Origin: Candidatus Hydrogenedentota bacterium
Lineage (GTDB): Bacteria; Hydrogenedentota; Hydrogenedentia; Hydrogenedentales; SLHB01
Direction: 5' to 3'
Assembly (NCBI GenBank): GCA_007130675.1
Contig: SLSB01000236.1
Span: 1 to 23,579, forward strand
Length of the DNA stretch: 23,579 bases
Under the pieces are notes generated by a model. The model did not search any database. It saw only the letters and a list, made by a program, of their open reading frames with translations, and had not been told where the DNA came from. Made by a program: the position numbers and the translations under genes. This document shows positions 15,685-23,579 of this stretch, piece by piece (the first letter of the stretch is position 1; each line of letters begins with the position of its first letter).

Positions 15685-17718
15685 CGAATCCGGAACCGGC
15701 CGGGGATATTGAAGTTGCAGGTAGCCAATGCCTGCCGTCATGAGTGACGCCGCGATTCCGATGAGCCACCACGGGAGCCCGGCCTGGTCTGTGGTGAGGC
15801 GCTCGAATGTCTTGATGGCACTCTCCGGAACCCGCTCGGCGGCAATGAGCACGGCAACGCCGTTGAACACGAAGTGCATGAGTATCCCGTTCCACAGCGA
15901 GCGGGTGCGCCACACAATGTACGTGAGCACAACGCCCGTGAGTCCTGTGAGAACGACCCGGTAGATGCTGATGTGAAACAAGCCGAAAAGAAGACCAATC
16001 AGCGGAATCAGCGCCCAGGGCGCCAGCCGTTTCTCAAGCCCGGAAAGCATCGCGCCCCGGAACAGCAGTTCTTCGCACACCGCGGGCGACACAGCCACGA
16101 CCCCGAGCAGCACCAAAATGTTGGCTTCCTGGAGACGCATCGCTTCGAGATACGCCTTTGCCATTTCCTCGGGCATCGGCAACACGCTGCTGTGCCATAT
16201 GCCCAGTTGAAAGGCAAGCACCAGCCACGACAACCCGATCACTGCCGTGGCAACGGCTCCGTCCAAGCGGAACGAGCGCAAGAAAAAGGTCGAAAGCAAA
16301 TCCACGCGCACATACCACAGAAGGCCAACAACCGGAAGCCCAATCAACAGCCACTCAGTGATCAGCAGTCCGCTGAGAATGTCTCGCGATTGCACCTGAA
16401 CGCCAACGTAGAATATCAAGAGCAAAACCAGCGTGTAGAGCGTCAGGGCCATCCCCGGCGTCGGCGTGCTTCTGGGCTGTATGCGAGAACGACGCAACGT
16501 AACAGGCAAGCCCTTTTCTTCGGACAAGATAATGTCTTCACGTTGAAACAGCCACGTCGCGCACGCCAGCGAAAGCAGCGCATAGACCGTGGTGCTCAGT
16601 AGCACATTGAAGACAGTCTCGGGGGCGACGTCAGCGGTCAACAGCTCGCGAAACAGCAGGCCGATGTTGACGATAGGCACAAATTGGACCGCGGTGGTGA
16701 GTTCGAGACCCGGCATGCCCGCCAATCCCGCAGGGATGGTGATTACCAGAAAAAATGGCGTCACATAGTTTTGGGCTTCTTTAAACGTTCGGGCGAGAAC
16801 GGCTACGGACATCATCAGCGCTGAAACAAACAGGGCAAGCGGGATCAGGAGAAACACCATGAGAATGGCGATACCCAACGGAAACTGAACGGGCGTCCTG
16901 TCGGGTCCGACCTGGAGTTTCGTCAGGAGTTCCGACAGATGAAACGTGAACGTCATGGCCATGCTGGCGAGGTTCAGCATCCCGGTTAACATCGAGATAC
17001 AGAAAACCGTAAGGAACTTCCCGCACACAATCTCGAATTTGGTGGCCGGTGTTGACAAGAGCGTTTCGAAGGTGCCCCGTTCTTTTTCACCGGCCGTCAG
17101 GTCCACGGCGGGATAGAAGGCCCCGATGCCCACCATGAGCACCATGATCATAGGCAGGGCCACGGAAAACATGGTCCCCACAATACGAGCGGCCGGTGCA
17201 ATGTTTGCTTCTTGCACCCTGAGCGGCGTGACGAATTCAAGCGCAATCCCGATGCTGGCAAGACGGTTCTCGAGAAGACGACTCTGGGTAGCGCGCAGTC
17301 CTTCACTCACGCGGTGCAGGGCTTCGCGCGAGCGCGCTTCGGTCGAGTCGTACTCGATCACAATCAACAGCGTGCCGCCTTCGCGCAGCACCGCGTCCGC
17401 ATCTTGTTTCACGACCACGACCGCGTCGATTTCTCCTTTGAGAAGATCGGCCTGGGGCTCGTCGGTTTCCACAATCTGGACCCGCGGGAAGGCTTCAATC
17501 CAGCGGGCCACGGTCTGGCCGTATTCCGAGCGAACCGCGACCCGCGAGGTCCATTCCTCGAGCTGCGCCAGATGAAGCATGGCAACTTGAGACGTGATGA
17601 TCAGCAGCGCCGGATAGAGGACCACGGGGATGCCGATCATCGCAATGAGTGTGCGCTTGTCACGCAGCGTAACCAGCGATTCTTTGCGGAATATGGCGCC
17701 GACCGTGCGCAGCTTCAT
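15676..17718 (-). CDS. ABC-2 type permease (NatB-like) fused to a CPBP intramembrane protease
   Basis: A 680-residue membrane protein in two parts. Residues 1-400 form a NatB-like ABC-2 permease: first helix near 25-45, a large extracytoplasmic domain (about 46-180), then five or so helices, with the cytoplasmic GEKERGTFETLLSTPA (210-225) typical of these exporters. Residues 425-670 form a CPBP (Abi/Rce1-like) domain with complete motifs: CEELLFRG (548-555, Glu549-Glu550 and Arg554), FGLFHIS (578-584, His582) and HFVFN (615-619). The ATG overlaps the ATPase stop (ATGA), so the two are translationally coupled and the start is well fixed. The function of the attached protease is unknown; it might process an exported peptide or have only a structural role. 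Confidence 0.92.
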   Translation of the reverse strand: MKLRTVGAIFRKESLVTLRDKRTLIAMIGIPVVLYPALLIITSQVAMLHLAQLEEWTSRVAVRSEYGQTVARWIEAFPRVQIVETDEPQADLLKGEIDAVVVVKQDADAVLREGGTLLIVIEYDSTEARSREALHRVSEGLRATQSRLLENRLASIGIALEFVTPLRVQEANIAPAARIVGTMFSVALPMIMVLMVGIGAFYPAVDLTAGEKERGTFETLLSTPATKFEIVCGKFLTVFCISMLTGMLNLASMAMTFTFHLSELLTKLQVGPDRTPVQFPLGIAILMVFLLIPLALFVSALMMSVAVLARTFKEAQNYVTPFFLVITIPAGLAGMPGLELTTAVQFVPIVNIGLLFRELLTADVAPETVFNVLLSTTVYALLSLACATWLFQREDIILSEEKGLPVTLRRSRIQPRSTPTPGMALTLYTLVLLLIFYVGVQVQSRDILSGLLITEWLLIGLPVVGLLWYVRVDLLSTFFLRSFRLDGAVATAVIGLSWLVLAFQLGIWHSSVLPMPEEMAKAYLEAMRLQEANILVLLGVVAVSPAVCEELLFRGAMLSGLEKRLAPWALIPLIGLLFGLFHISIYRVVLTGLTGVVLTYIVWRTRSLWNGILMHFVFNGVAVLIAAERVPESAIKTFERLTTDQAGLPWWLIGIAASLMTAGIGYLQLQYPRPVPDSSD

Positions 17719-18464
17719 GAGGGCACCGCAATGGCCGCATTGACCATATGCACAAACGCATCGGTCAGATTGCTGCATCCTGTCTTGCGATACAGATCCT
17801 CTTTGGTTCCGATAGCGAGGATGTCACCGCGGTGAATCAGTGCGAGCCGGTCACAAAGGATTTCGGCCTCGGTCATGTAATGCGTCGAAAAGATAATGCT
17901 GCGGCCCGAGTGCTTCGAATTGCGGATGAAGCTCAAGATGGTTTGGCAGGTCATGATGTCGAGGCCGGTGGTGGGTTCATCCAGAATAAGCACTTCTGGA
18001 TCATGCAGGAGCACCCGTGCAATCGAGACCTTCTGGCTTTGTCCGGTTGAAAGCGTGTCGCAGCGGCGATCGATGAACTCGTCCATGCCGAGGATTTCGC
18101 AAAGCTCTTCGGTCCTTCGGGTGATGCGTTCGCGTGACAGGCCGTGAAGGTTGCCGAAGTAGCGCAACAGCTCTCGGGCTGTCAAGCGGCCATACAACTT
18201 CGTGTTGCCCGACAAAAAACCGATGTGTTGCCGCACCGCATCCGGGTTCTGGTCCGTGCGCAGGCCGGCTATCCAACAATAACCCGACGTCGGCGCGATG
18301 ATGGTGCCCAACATGCGCAGCAGTGTAGTTTTGCCCGCGCCATTGGGGCCCAGCACACCGAAGATCTCCCCTGGATGCACGGTGATGCACGCGCTCTTCA
18401 CGGCATCCACGGGCCTCGCGCGCGGCGGATAGTAAATCTTCCGAAGCTGTTCAGTCCGGATCAT
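17715..18464 (-). CDS. ABC transporter ATP-binding protein, NatA-like
   Basis: A 249-residue cytoplasmic ATPase that powers the permease encoded next. Walker A is GPNGAGKT (39-46), the signature is LSTGQSQK (138-145), Walker B is VLILDEPT (158-165), and the switch histidine is in STHYM (His195). The usual Q-loop glutamine is replaced in IGFLSGNTKLYGRLT (81-95), a pattern common in NatA-type sodium or peptide exporters. The stop overlaps the permease start as ATGA. The Shine-Dalgarno sequence is weak (GGGA). A candidate promoter lies at 18507-18536. The substrate is not readable from the sequence; NatAB exports sodium in Bacillus. Confidence 0.95.
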   Translation of the reverse strand: MIRTEQLRKIYYPPRARPVDAVKSACITVHPGEIFGVLGPNGAGKTTLLRMLGTIIAPTSGYCWIAGLRTDQNPDAVRQHIGFLSGNTKLYGRLTARELLRYFGNLHGLSRERITRRTEELCEILGMDEFIDRRCDTLSTGQSQKVSIARVLLHDPEVLILDEPTTGLDIMTCQTILSFIRNSKHSGRSIIFSTHYMTEAEILCDRLALIHRGDILAIGTKEDLYRKTGCSNLTDAFVHMVNAAIAVPS

Positions 18465-18506
18465 TGTGATTCCCGTACGAAGGCAACCGAATTCTGCGAA
18501 CGCGTA

Positions 18507-18536
18507 CTTTTAGCACAAACCACGCAGCAACGCCAA
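18507..18536 (-). promoter_or_regulatory. Candidate promoter of the ABC exporter operon
   Basis: On the minus strand TTGGCG (18536-18531), an 18-base spacer and TAAAAG (18512-18507). The start would be near 18500, about 35 bases before the ATPase ATG. Confidence 0.4.
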
Positions 18537-18636
18537 ATCTGGCTCGCATGCCGGCCGTCAAACCATCGACCATGCATTTCGGATTGCGGCCGGTGCGCGA
18601 CTTCGCTGCGGATTCTGTATCGGTCTCCGGGCCGAA

Positions 18637-19521
18637 TTAGGCAACCCCAAGCAATTCGCGCGTGAATGCCGCGTTGCGCATGAAATCCGCGTCGCGTTCG
18701 CCTAGCACGCGGGTCTCGAGCACGACCCAACCCTTGTATTGAATGCTCTCCATGGCCTCGGCAACCGCATCCATGTCCACTTCGCCCTCGCCAAGATGCC
18801 CTTTGTTATCCTTGAAATGGATTTGGCACATGCGCTCGGCCAAAAGGCGGATTTCCTTCGGGACATCGTAGCCGTTGTGGGTCGAGTTGCCGATATCGTA
18901 ATACACACGGACGGCGTCGTTATTGACGCGCTCGAGAATATCGAGGTTCTGTTCGGCAGACAGCGTGTTTTCGAGCCCGAGAATAACCCCGGCCTCCTCT
19001 GCCTTTGGCGACAGGTCTTCGAGAATATCCACGAGCACATCAACATCCTTCTCTTTGAGTGCCCCCGAACCGAAGCGGAGATCGCCCCGTCCGAAGAACG
19101 CCAACAGAATCACCTTGGCCCCGAGGTCCTTCGTGCCTGCGATGGTCTGCTCGACCCATCCCGGGGCGCGCGGATCGCTCACCATGGGAAAGTTGTTAAG
19201 CAATCCCAATGCTACCGACGAAACCGCTACGCCATGGGTCTTCATGTTTTCCTTATAGGCCTCTCGGCGTTCCTCGTCAGCGATCGCCAGCACGTCACCG
19301 GGGTTGCTGTTGTCCGCGGCGGCCGAAATCTCGAGGCCGTCAAGGCCCACGCGGGCGGCCGTCTCAAGACCTTCAGGACCATAGGCATTGAGCGACCAAT
19401 CGCACGCGCTCAGGCGTATCCTCGGGGGCGCATCCTCTGCCTCTGCGCCGCGCAGCGTCATGCCCGCGGCCGCAAGCCCCAGACTTGTGCTTACCAGAAA
19501 ATCGCGTCGTGTCGGCTTCAT
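18637..19521 (-). CDS. Tat-exported sugar phosphate isomerase/epimerase-like TIM-barrel protein
   Basis: A 294-residue protein of the xylose isomerase-like TIM-barrel family (PF01261). A Tat signal (KPTRRDFLVSTSLGLAAAG, Arg5-Arg6) opens it, so the folded, metal-loaded enzyme is exported. Expected metal ligands are in ILGLENT (Glu184), VYYDIGN (Asp209), QIHFKDN (His235) and VVLET (Glu269). The start is the ATG before the Tat motif; earlier in-frame ATGs would bury it. In several bacteria such proteins act beside Gfo/Idh/MocA oxidoreductases on 3-keto-glycosides, which fits the exported oxidoreductase elsewhere in the window. It diverges from the SDR gene with overlapping control regions. Confidence 0.88.
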   Translation of the reverse strand: MKPTRRDFLVSTSLGLAAAGMTLRGAEAEDAPPRIRLSACDWSLNAYGPEGLETAARVGLDGLEISAAADNSNPGDVLAIADEERREAYKENMKTHGVAVSSVALGLLNNFPMVSDPRAPGWVEQTIAGTKDLGAKVILLAFFGRGDLRFGSGALKEKDVDVLVDILEDLSPKAEEAGVILGLENTLSAEQNLDILERVNNDAVRVYYDIGNSTHNGYDVPKEIRLLAERMCQIHFKDNKGHLGEGEVDMDAVAEAMESIQYKGWVVLETRVLGERDADFMRNAAFTRELLGVA

Positions 19522-19580
19522 GGCGATGGTATCCTTTCCGGGCCGAGGAGATGGTGCTCCCTTCGCCCCTGACTGCAATC

Positions 19581-19609
19581 ACAATAGCACAGGGCCAGGT
19601 AGCGGGCAA
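19581..19609 (-). promoter_or_regulatory. Promoter of the Tat-exported isomerase gene
   Basis: On the minus strand TTGCCC (19609-19604), a 17-base spacer and TATTGT (19586-19581). Its -35 box is two bases from the -35 box of the divergent SDR promoter. Confidence 0.55.
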
Positions 19610-19611
19610 TT

Positions 19612-19640
19612 TTGCGCCGCCCGGGTGCGCCCGGTATAGT
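19612..19640 (+). promoter_or_regulatory. Promoter of the SDR gene
   Basis: TTGCGC (19612-19617), a 17-base spacer and TATAGT (19635-19640), with start near 19647. The spacer holds an inverted repeat CCGGG-TGCG-CCCGG (19621-19634), a possible operator. Confidence 0.6.
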
Positions 19641-19649
19641 GTCGGCACC

Positions 19650-19661
19650 GCGCGTACGCGC
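19650..19661. promoter_or_regulatory. Perfect 12-bp palindrome at the SDR transcription start, candidate operator
   Basis: GCGCGTACGCGC lies just downstream of the predicted start of the SDR transcript, where a bound repressor would block initiation. In GC-rich DNA such a palindrome can also arise by chance. Confidence 0.4.
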
Positions 19662-19703
19662 AAAGGAATCCAAATCCGATATCGACAACCGAATGAGGGG
19701 ACC

Positions 19704-20492
19704 ATGCGTAAACCAGTTGCCATGATAACGGGGGCAAGCCGCGGAATTGGCCGCGGCATCGCCATCGAACTCGCCAAACACGGGTATGACATCGTCGGAA
19801 CCGCGACCAGGCTCACGCCCGAGGATCGCGAAAAAGGGCTGTTCGAGGTCAAAGACAGGGTCGAGTCTTATGCGGTCAATTTCGTGCCCGTGGCCGGGGA
19901 CATATCAGACCCCGATGCCCGAAAACGTGTGCTTCACGAAGCGTTTTCGGCGTTTGGGCGCATTGACGTGCTGGTCAACAATGCCGGGGTCGGGCTGATT
20001 AAGCGGCTCGACATACTCGAGACGACCGAAGAAAGCTATGACCGCGTAATGAACATCAACCTGAAGGGACCTTTCTTCCTGTCTCAGGCCGTAGCCAATC
20101 AGATGATACGCCAGGTCAAGCAAGGCACGGAATACGCGCCCAGCATCATCTTCATCACCAGCATATCGAGCCATACCGCCAGCCCGAGCCGTGCCGAGTA
20201 CTGTGTCAGCAAGGCCGGGCTCAGCATGACCGCACAGAATCTCGCCGTGCGGCTGGCCGAATTCGGGATCAATGTCTACGACATCCGGCCAGGCATCATC
20301 TCCACCGATATGACCGCGGCGGTAACCGAAAAATACGACAAGCTGATCGAGGAAGGATTGCTGCTCCAGAAACGGTGGGGAACGCCCGAGGACGTCGGGA
20401 AAGCCGTCGCCGCGATTGCAGAGGGCTACTTCGAATACGCGACCGGCGCGGTAATCGAAGTGGGAGGGGGCTTCGGGGTTTTGCGTCTGTAA
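19704..20492 (+). CDS. Short-chain dehydrogenase/reductase, 3-oxoacyl-ACP reductase-like
   Basis: A 262-residue classical SDR using NAD(P)H. The cofactor motif is TGASRGIG (9-16), NNAG is at 92-95, and the catalytic set is Ser155 (or Ser153) in ITSISSHTA, Tyr166 and Lys170 in YCVSK, with the Asn in MNINLKG. IRPGIISTDM (194-203) follows as usual. The FabG-like annotation common for such proteins does not prove a role in fatty acid synthesis. Beside a Tat-exported isomerase and sugar oxidoreductases, a sugar or polyol substrate is plausible. AGGGGA precedes the ATG at 19704. A longer in-frame reading from 19485 would run through the promoter and is rejected. Confidence 0.9.
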   Translation: MRKPVAMITGASRGIGRGIAIELAKHGYDIVGTATRLTPEDREKGLFEVKDRVESYAVNFVPVAGDISDPDARKRVLHEAFSAFGRIDVLVNNAGVGLIKRLDILETTEESYDRVMNINLKGPFFLSQAVANQMIRQVKQGTEYAPSIIFITSISSHTASPSRAEYCVSKAGLSMTAQNLAVRLAEFGINVYDIRPGIISTDMTAAVTEKYDKLIEEGLLLQKRWGTPEDVGKAVAAIAEGYFEYATGAVIEVGGGFGVLRL

Positions 20493-20550
20493 TGCGCACC
20501 AGTTCTTGCCCAAAGTAAAGCACGAAAACACGTTGCAACCTGCCCGAATT

Positions 20551-20580
20551 TTGACTTCGAAACGCAGGAGCGGCTAGAAT
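20551..20580 (+). promoter_or_regulatory. Promoter of glyQS
   Basis: TTGACT (20551-20556), an 18-base spacer and TAGAAT (20575-20580); both boxes match consensus at five of six positions. The start would be near 20587, giving a leader of about 95 bases in which I see no T-box. Confidence 0.6.
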
Positions 20581-20681
20581 TGCGCCTTTAATCCAGGCGG
20601 ATTCGAGCCGCATATGCTAACACTAACGCCGCGGGCGGCGGCTCTGTCTGCCCATGCACACATCCAGGGAGATTCACGTAC

Positions 20682-23579
20682 ATGACGGTTCAGGAAGTCC
20701 TGCAGACACTTAACAGATTCTGGGCGGAACGGGGCTGCATTCTCTGGCAGCCTTACCACACCGAGGTGGGCGCGGGCACCTCGAACCCGGCCACTTTCCT
20801 GCGGGTGCTGGGGCCCGAGCCGTGGTGGGTGGCCTACCCGGAACCGAGCATCCGACCCACCGACGGCCGATACGGCGAGAATCCCAACCGTCTCCAGCAC
20901 TACTACCAGTATCAGGTGATCCTCAAACCCTCGCCCCCCGATGTGCAGGAGCTGTATCTGAAATCGCTCGAGGCTTTGGGGCTTGACCTTACGAAGCACG
21001 ACTACCGATTCGTCGAGGACAACTGGCAGAGCCCTTCGCTTGGCGCGTGGGGACTGGGCTGGGAAGCTTGGCTCGACGGCATGGAGATTCTCCAATTCAC
21101 GTACTTCCAGGAGTGTGGGGGACTGAAGCTCGATGTGCGCGCATGCGAACTTACCTACGGCATCGAGCGCATCGCCATGTACCTGCAAGGCGTCGAAAGC
21201 GTGTATGACCTCAAATGGGCGCCCTCGGGCATCACCTACGGAGATATCTTCCACGCTTCCGAAGTCGAATGGTGCACATACAACTTCGAGGCCGCCGACA
21301 CCGAGAAACTGCTGAGTATCTTCGATCTGTGGGAAGCCGAGGGGGTCCGGTTGCTCGACATGGGCTTGATCATGCCCGCGTATGACCACTGTCTGCGCCT
21401 GTCTCACCTGTTCAACCTGCTCGATGCGCGCGGCGCGCTGTCGGTCACCGAACGCGGCCGGTTCCTGCTTCGGTGCAGGGCGATTGCCGAGCGTTGCGCC
21501 AAAGGCTTCTTTGAACAGCGCCAAGAAAAGGGATTTCCGTTGTGCCGCCTGCCGCGGCCGGGCGTGGACAGCGAGCAACAGCCGTTGGAGACTCCCGTGG
21601 AGACGTTTCGCGAGCGCGACACGCTGTTACTCGAGATCGGTGTAGAGGAACTGCCGCATTCCGACGTGAAAGCCGTGCGCAACCAGGTTTCCGGTCTGAT
21701 TACGAAACTGTTTGCCGAAGAACGCCTCGAACATGGTCCGGTCACTGTCTGGGTCACGCCCAGGCGTATTGCCATTTGTATTGAAGACTGCGTTTCGCAC
21801 CAGGAAGACGTGGTCGAGGAGGCCCGCGGGCCCGCAAAAAAGGCCGCGCAAGATGAACACGGCAACTGGACCATGCCCGCCCGAAAATTCGCCGAGGCCA
21901 AAGGAGCCAACGTCGAAGACATCTATTTCCAGCAACAGGGCAAGGCCGAATACTGTTTTGTAAAGGTCGAGCGCAAAGGCCGGCATCTTACCGAACTGCT
22001 CTCGGGCATCCTGGCGAAGCTTATTTCAGGCGTTCAATTCGCCAAATCCATGGGCTGGGAAGACAGCACCGTGTCCTTCTCGCGCCCGATCCGCTGGCTC
22101 TTGGCGCTGCATGGCGAGAACCCCGTGCCGGTGGCCTGGAAGTTTGCCGAGGCGGGCGAATACACTGCCGAGCGGGTCCTGCTGTCCGGAACAGTCTCCC
22201 ACGGCCACCGCCGCCTTGCCCGAGGTCCTATCGAGGTTCCTGCGGCCGATGCCTATCTCGATGTGATGAGGAAACACTACGTGCTGCCGGTGCGCGAGGA
22301 ACGCATGGCCGCGCTTCGCACCGAAGCAGAGAAGCTCGCGCAAGCCGAAGGGCTGCAACTCGAAGATGACCCCGAGCTTTTCGAGGAGATTATTGATATT
22401 GCCGAATGGCCCGAGCCCATCCTGTGCGCCATTCCCGAAGACGCCCTCGCGCTCCCCGAAGAAATCGTCATCACGCCAATGAAGGTCTACCAGCGGTACA
22501 TTCCCTTGCGGGATGCCACCGGTGCACTGAGCAAGCACTTTCTGGCCGTTGCCAATGGCCAGCACGATCAAGAAGGCCGCGACACCATCCGCCGCGGCAA
22601 CGAGCGCGTATTGAATGCCCGCCTGCGGGATGCCCGGTATTTCTGGGATACGGACACAAAGAAACCCCTGCGCGAATTTGCCGAGGGCCTCGCGCGCGTT
22701 CTCTTTCACCAGAAACTGGGGTCGGTCGCCGATAAGGTGGCCCGGCTTCACGCGCTGCGTTCAACTTTGAAGAACATGCTTCCTGTCGTGGATGATGTGG
22801 ATATGCGCCAAGTGCTTGATCTCATGAAGGCCGACCTGACAACCCAGATGGTCTTCGAGTTCGATTCGCTCGAGGGCGTTGTGGGCATGCTCTACGCACG
22901 AAAAGAAGGGCTGCCTGAACCTGTCGCGCGCGCCTTATTCGAGCACCGTTTACCCCGCCGCGCCGGTGACGCCCTCCCCGAGACCCCCTTGGGCGTGACG
23001 GCCGCCGTGGTGGACCGCATAGATACCCTGGCCGGTTATTTTGGTATTGGCGTCCGTGTCAAGGGCACAAGCGACCCGTTTGGTCTGCGGCGCAATACGC
23101 TGGCCCTGCTCTCCATTGTACAGAACCAAGGCCTTGACCTCGACCTCGAACGTGCTTTCCGTGCATCACTCGACATCTACGGGGATGCAATAGACGACCC
23201 CGAGGCGGCACTGGCGGCGTTTCTCCAGTTCGCCGAGGACCGGTTGGCGGTGATCACTCGAGAAGAGGGCATTCCCTACGATCACGTCGCGGCGGCTATC
23301 GCGTCGCATGGTCGCCGTCCGGTGCAGGTGCGCAATTGCCTCGCCGCCATGGCGCGCTTGAGTGAGCAGCAGATCCAGGATCTTGCCGAGCAGACCAAGC
23401 GCTTGGAGCGAATCGCCAAAGAACCCGCGCCGGAAGTCGATCCCGCCCTTCTCGAAGACAACGAAAAGGCCCTATATGCGCTGACCGACGGGCCGATCGA
23501 TGCCGTGCACAAAGAGGCGGCATCGGGCGAGTTCGATGCCGCCTTTTCGCAGCTTCTCTCATGGTTGCCTACGATTGCA
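20682..23579 (+). CDS. glyQS: Glycyl-tRNA synthetase, alpha and beta subunits fused; C-terminus cut by the window edge
   Basis: A single open frame of 966 codons reaches the right edge. It joins the two chains of the bacterial-type glycyl-tRNA synthetase, which charges tRNA-Gly. Residues 1-290 are the catalytic alpha part: FWAERGCILWQPY, motif 2 RPTDGRYGENPNR (58-70), VEDNWQSPSLGAWGLGWE (111-128) and motif 3 TYGIERIAMY (158-167). A linker (about 290-312) leads into the beta part, starting LLLEIGVEELP (315-325) and carrying ITPMKVYQRY and an anticodon-binding-like C-terminal region. Most bacteria encode glyQ and glyS separately; fused forms are known, for example in Chlamydia. Only a few tens of residues should be missing. 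GGGAGA precedes the ATG. Confidence 0.96.
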   Translation, partial: MTVQEVLQTLNRFWAERGCILWQPYHTEVGAGTSNPATFLRVLGPEPWWVAYPEPSIRPTDGRYGENPNRLQHYYQYQVILKPSPPDVQELYLKSLEALGLDLTKHDYRFVEDNWQSPSLGAWGLGWEAWLDGMEILQFTYFQECGGLKLDVRACELTYGIERIAMYLQGVESVYDLKWAPSGITYGDIFHASEVEWCTYNFEAADTEKLLSIFDLWEAEGVRLLDMGLIMPAYDHCLRLSHLFNLLDARGALSVTERGRFLLRCRAIAERCAKGFFEQRQEKGFPLCRLPRPGVDSEQQPLETPVETFRERDTLLLEIGVEELPHSDVKAVRNQVSGLITKLFAEERLEHGPVTVWVTPRRIAICIEDCVSHQEDVVEEARGPAKKAAQDEHGNWTMPARKFAEAKGANVEDIYFQQQGKAEYCFVKVERKGRHLTELLSGILAKLISGVQFAKSMGWEDSTVSFSRPIRWLLALHGENPVPVAWKFAEAGEYTAERVLLSGTVSHGHRRLARGPIEVPAADAYLDVMRKHYVLPVREERMAALRTEAEKLAQAEGLQLEDDPELFEEIIDIAEWPEPILCAIPEDALALPEEIVITPMKVYQRYIPLRDATGALSKHFLAVANGQHDQEGRDTIRRGNERVLNARLRDARYFWDTDTKKPLREFAEGLARVLFHQKLGSVADKVARLHALRSTLKNMLPVVDDVDMRQVLDLMKADLTTQMVFEFDSLEGVVGMLYARKEGLPEPVARALFEHRLPRRAGDALPETPLGVTAAVVDRIDTLAGYFGIGVRVKGTSDPFGLRRNTLALLSIVQNQGLDLDLERAFRASLDIYGDAIDDPEAALAAFLQFAEDRLAVITREEGIPYDHVAAAIASHGRRPVQVRNCLAAMARLSEQQIQDLAEQTKRLERIAKEPAPEVDPALLEDNEKALYALTDGPIDAVHKEAASGEFDAAFSQLLSWLPTIA

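Noticed and set aside
20587..20681. T-box or other riboswitch in the glyQS leader
   Set aside because: The leader of about 95 bases is too short for a T-box and lacks the conserved T-box sequence; only a small GC hairpin (20627-20640) is present.
20574..21578. 334-codon minus-strand open frame
   Set aside because: Antisense to the glyQS start and alpha domain.

Overview
The window reads as a chromosomal segment from a Gram-negative, GC-rich bacterium. Several traits recall Hydrogenedentota or the Planctomycetes/Lentisphaerae: paired Gfo/Idh/MocA oxidoreductases, ThuA-like and xylose-isomerase-like proteins, twin-arginine signals on sugar enzymes, a URO-D-like/amidohydrolase cluster, an ABC-2 permease fused to a CPBP protease, and a single-chain glycyl-tRNA synthetase. 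The phylum is an inference from gene content; no rRNA is present to test it.

Layout. At the left edge, a large AsmA/TamB-like envelope protein (cut by the edge) follows recA directly on the minus strand. Divergent from recA is an SLC13-type permease with two RCK_C domains, then a doubtful small membrane ORF and a phospholipid-methyltransferase-like enzyme. From 5548 to 8727 a plus-strand operon encodes a ThuA-like protein, a cytoplasmic Gfo/Idh/MocA dehydrogenase and a secreted GH29 alpha-L-fucosidase, closed by a terminator. Facing it on the minus strand is a Tat-exported Gfo/Idh/MocA protein, then a secreted protein of unknown function with a strong promoter. A minus-strand operon (14187 to 11458) follows: an amidohydrolase, a second amidohydrolase-fold protein lacking the expected metal ligands, and a URO-D-like protein. 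A lysA-like PLP decarboxylase (+) converges with, and overlaps, a minus-strand NatA/NatB-type ABC exporter. A Tat-exported TIM-barrel isomerase and a short-chain dehydrogenase diverge from back-to-back promoters. A fused glyQS gene runs off the right edge.

How the genes may work together. The ThuA/Gfo-Idh/GH29 operon, the exported oxidoreductase and isomerase, and the SDR fit oxidation-based breakdown of glycosides, possibly including fucosides. The URO-D-like/amidohydrolase operon is a separate small catabolic or C1-type module of unknown substrate. recA, lysA and glyQS are housekeeping genes. I see no phage, insertion sequence, CRISPR array, tRNA or rRNA.

I did not find a clearly new defence or mobile system. 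The most unusual items are the metal-ligand-free amidohydrolase paired with an intact one, the recA-linked envelope gene without a standard start codon, the altered substrate-site residue in the lysA-like enzyme, and the compact divergent control region at 19581-19661.
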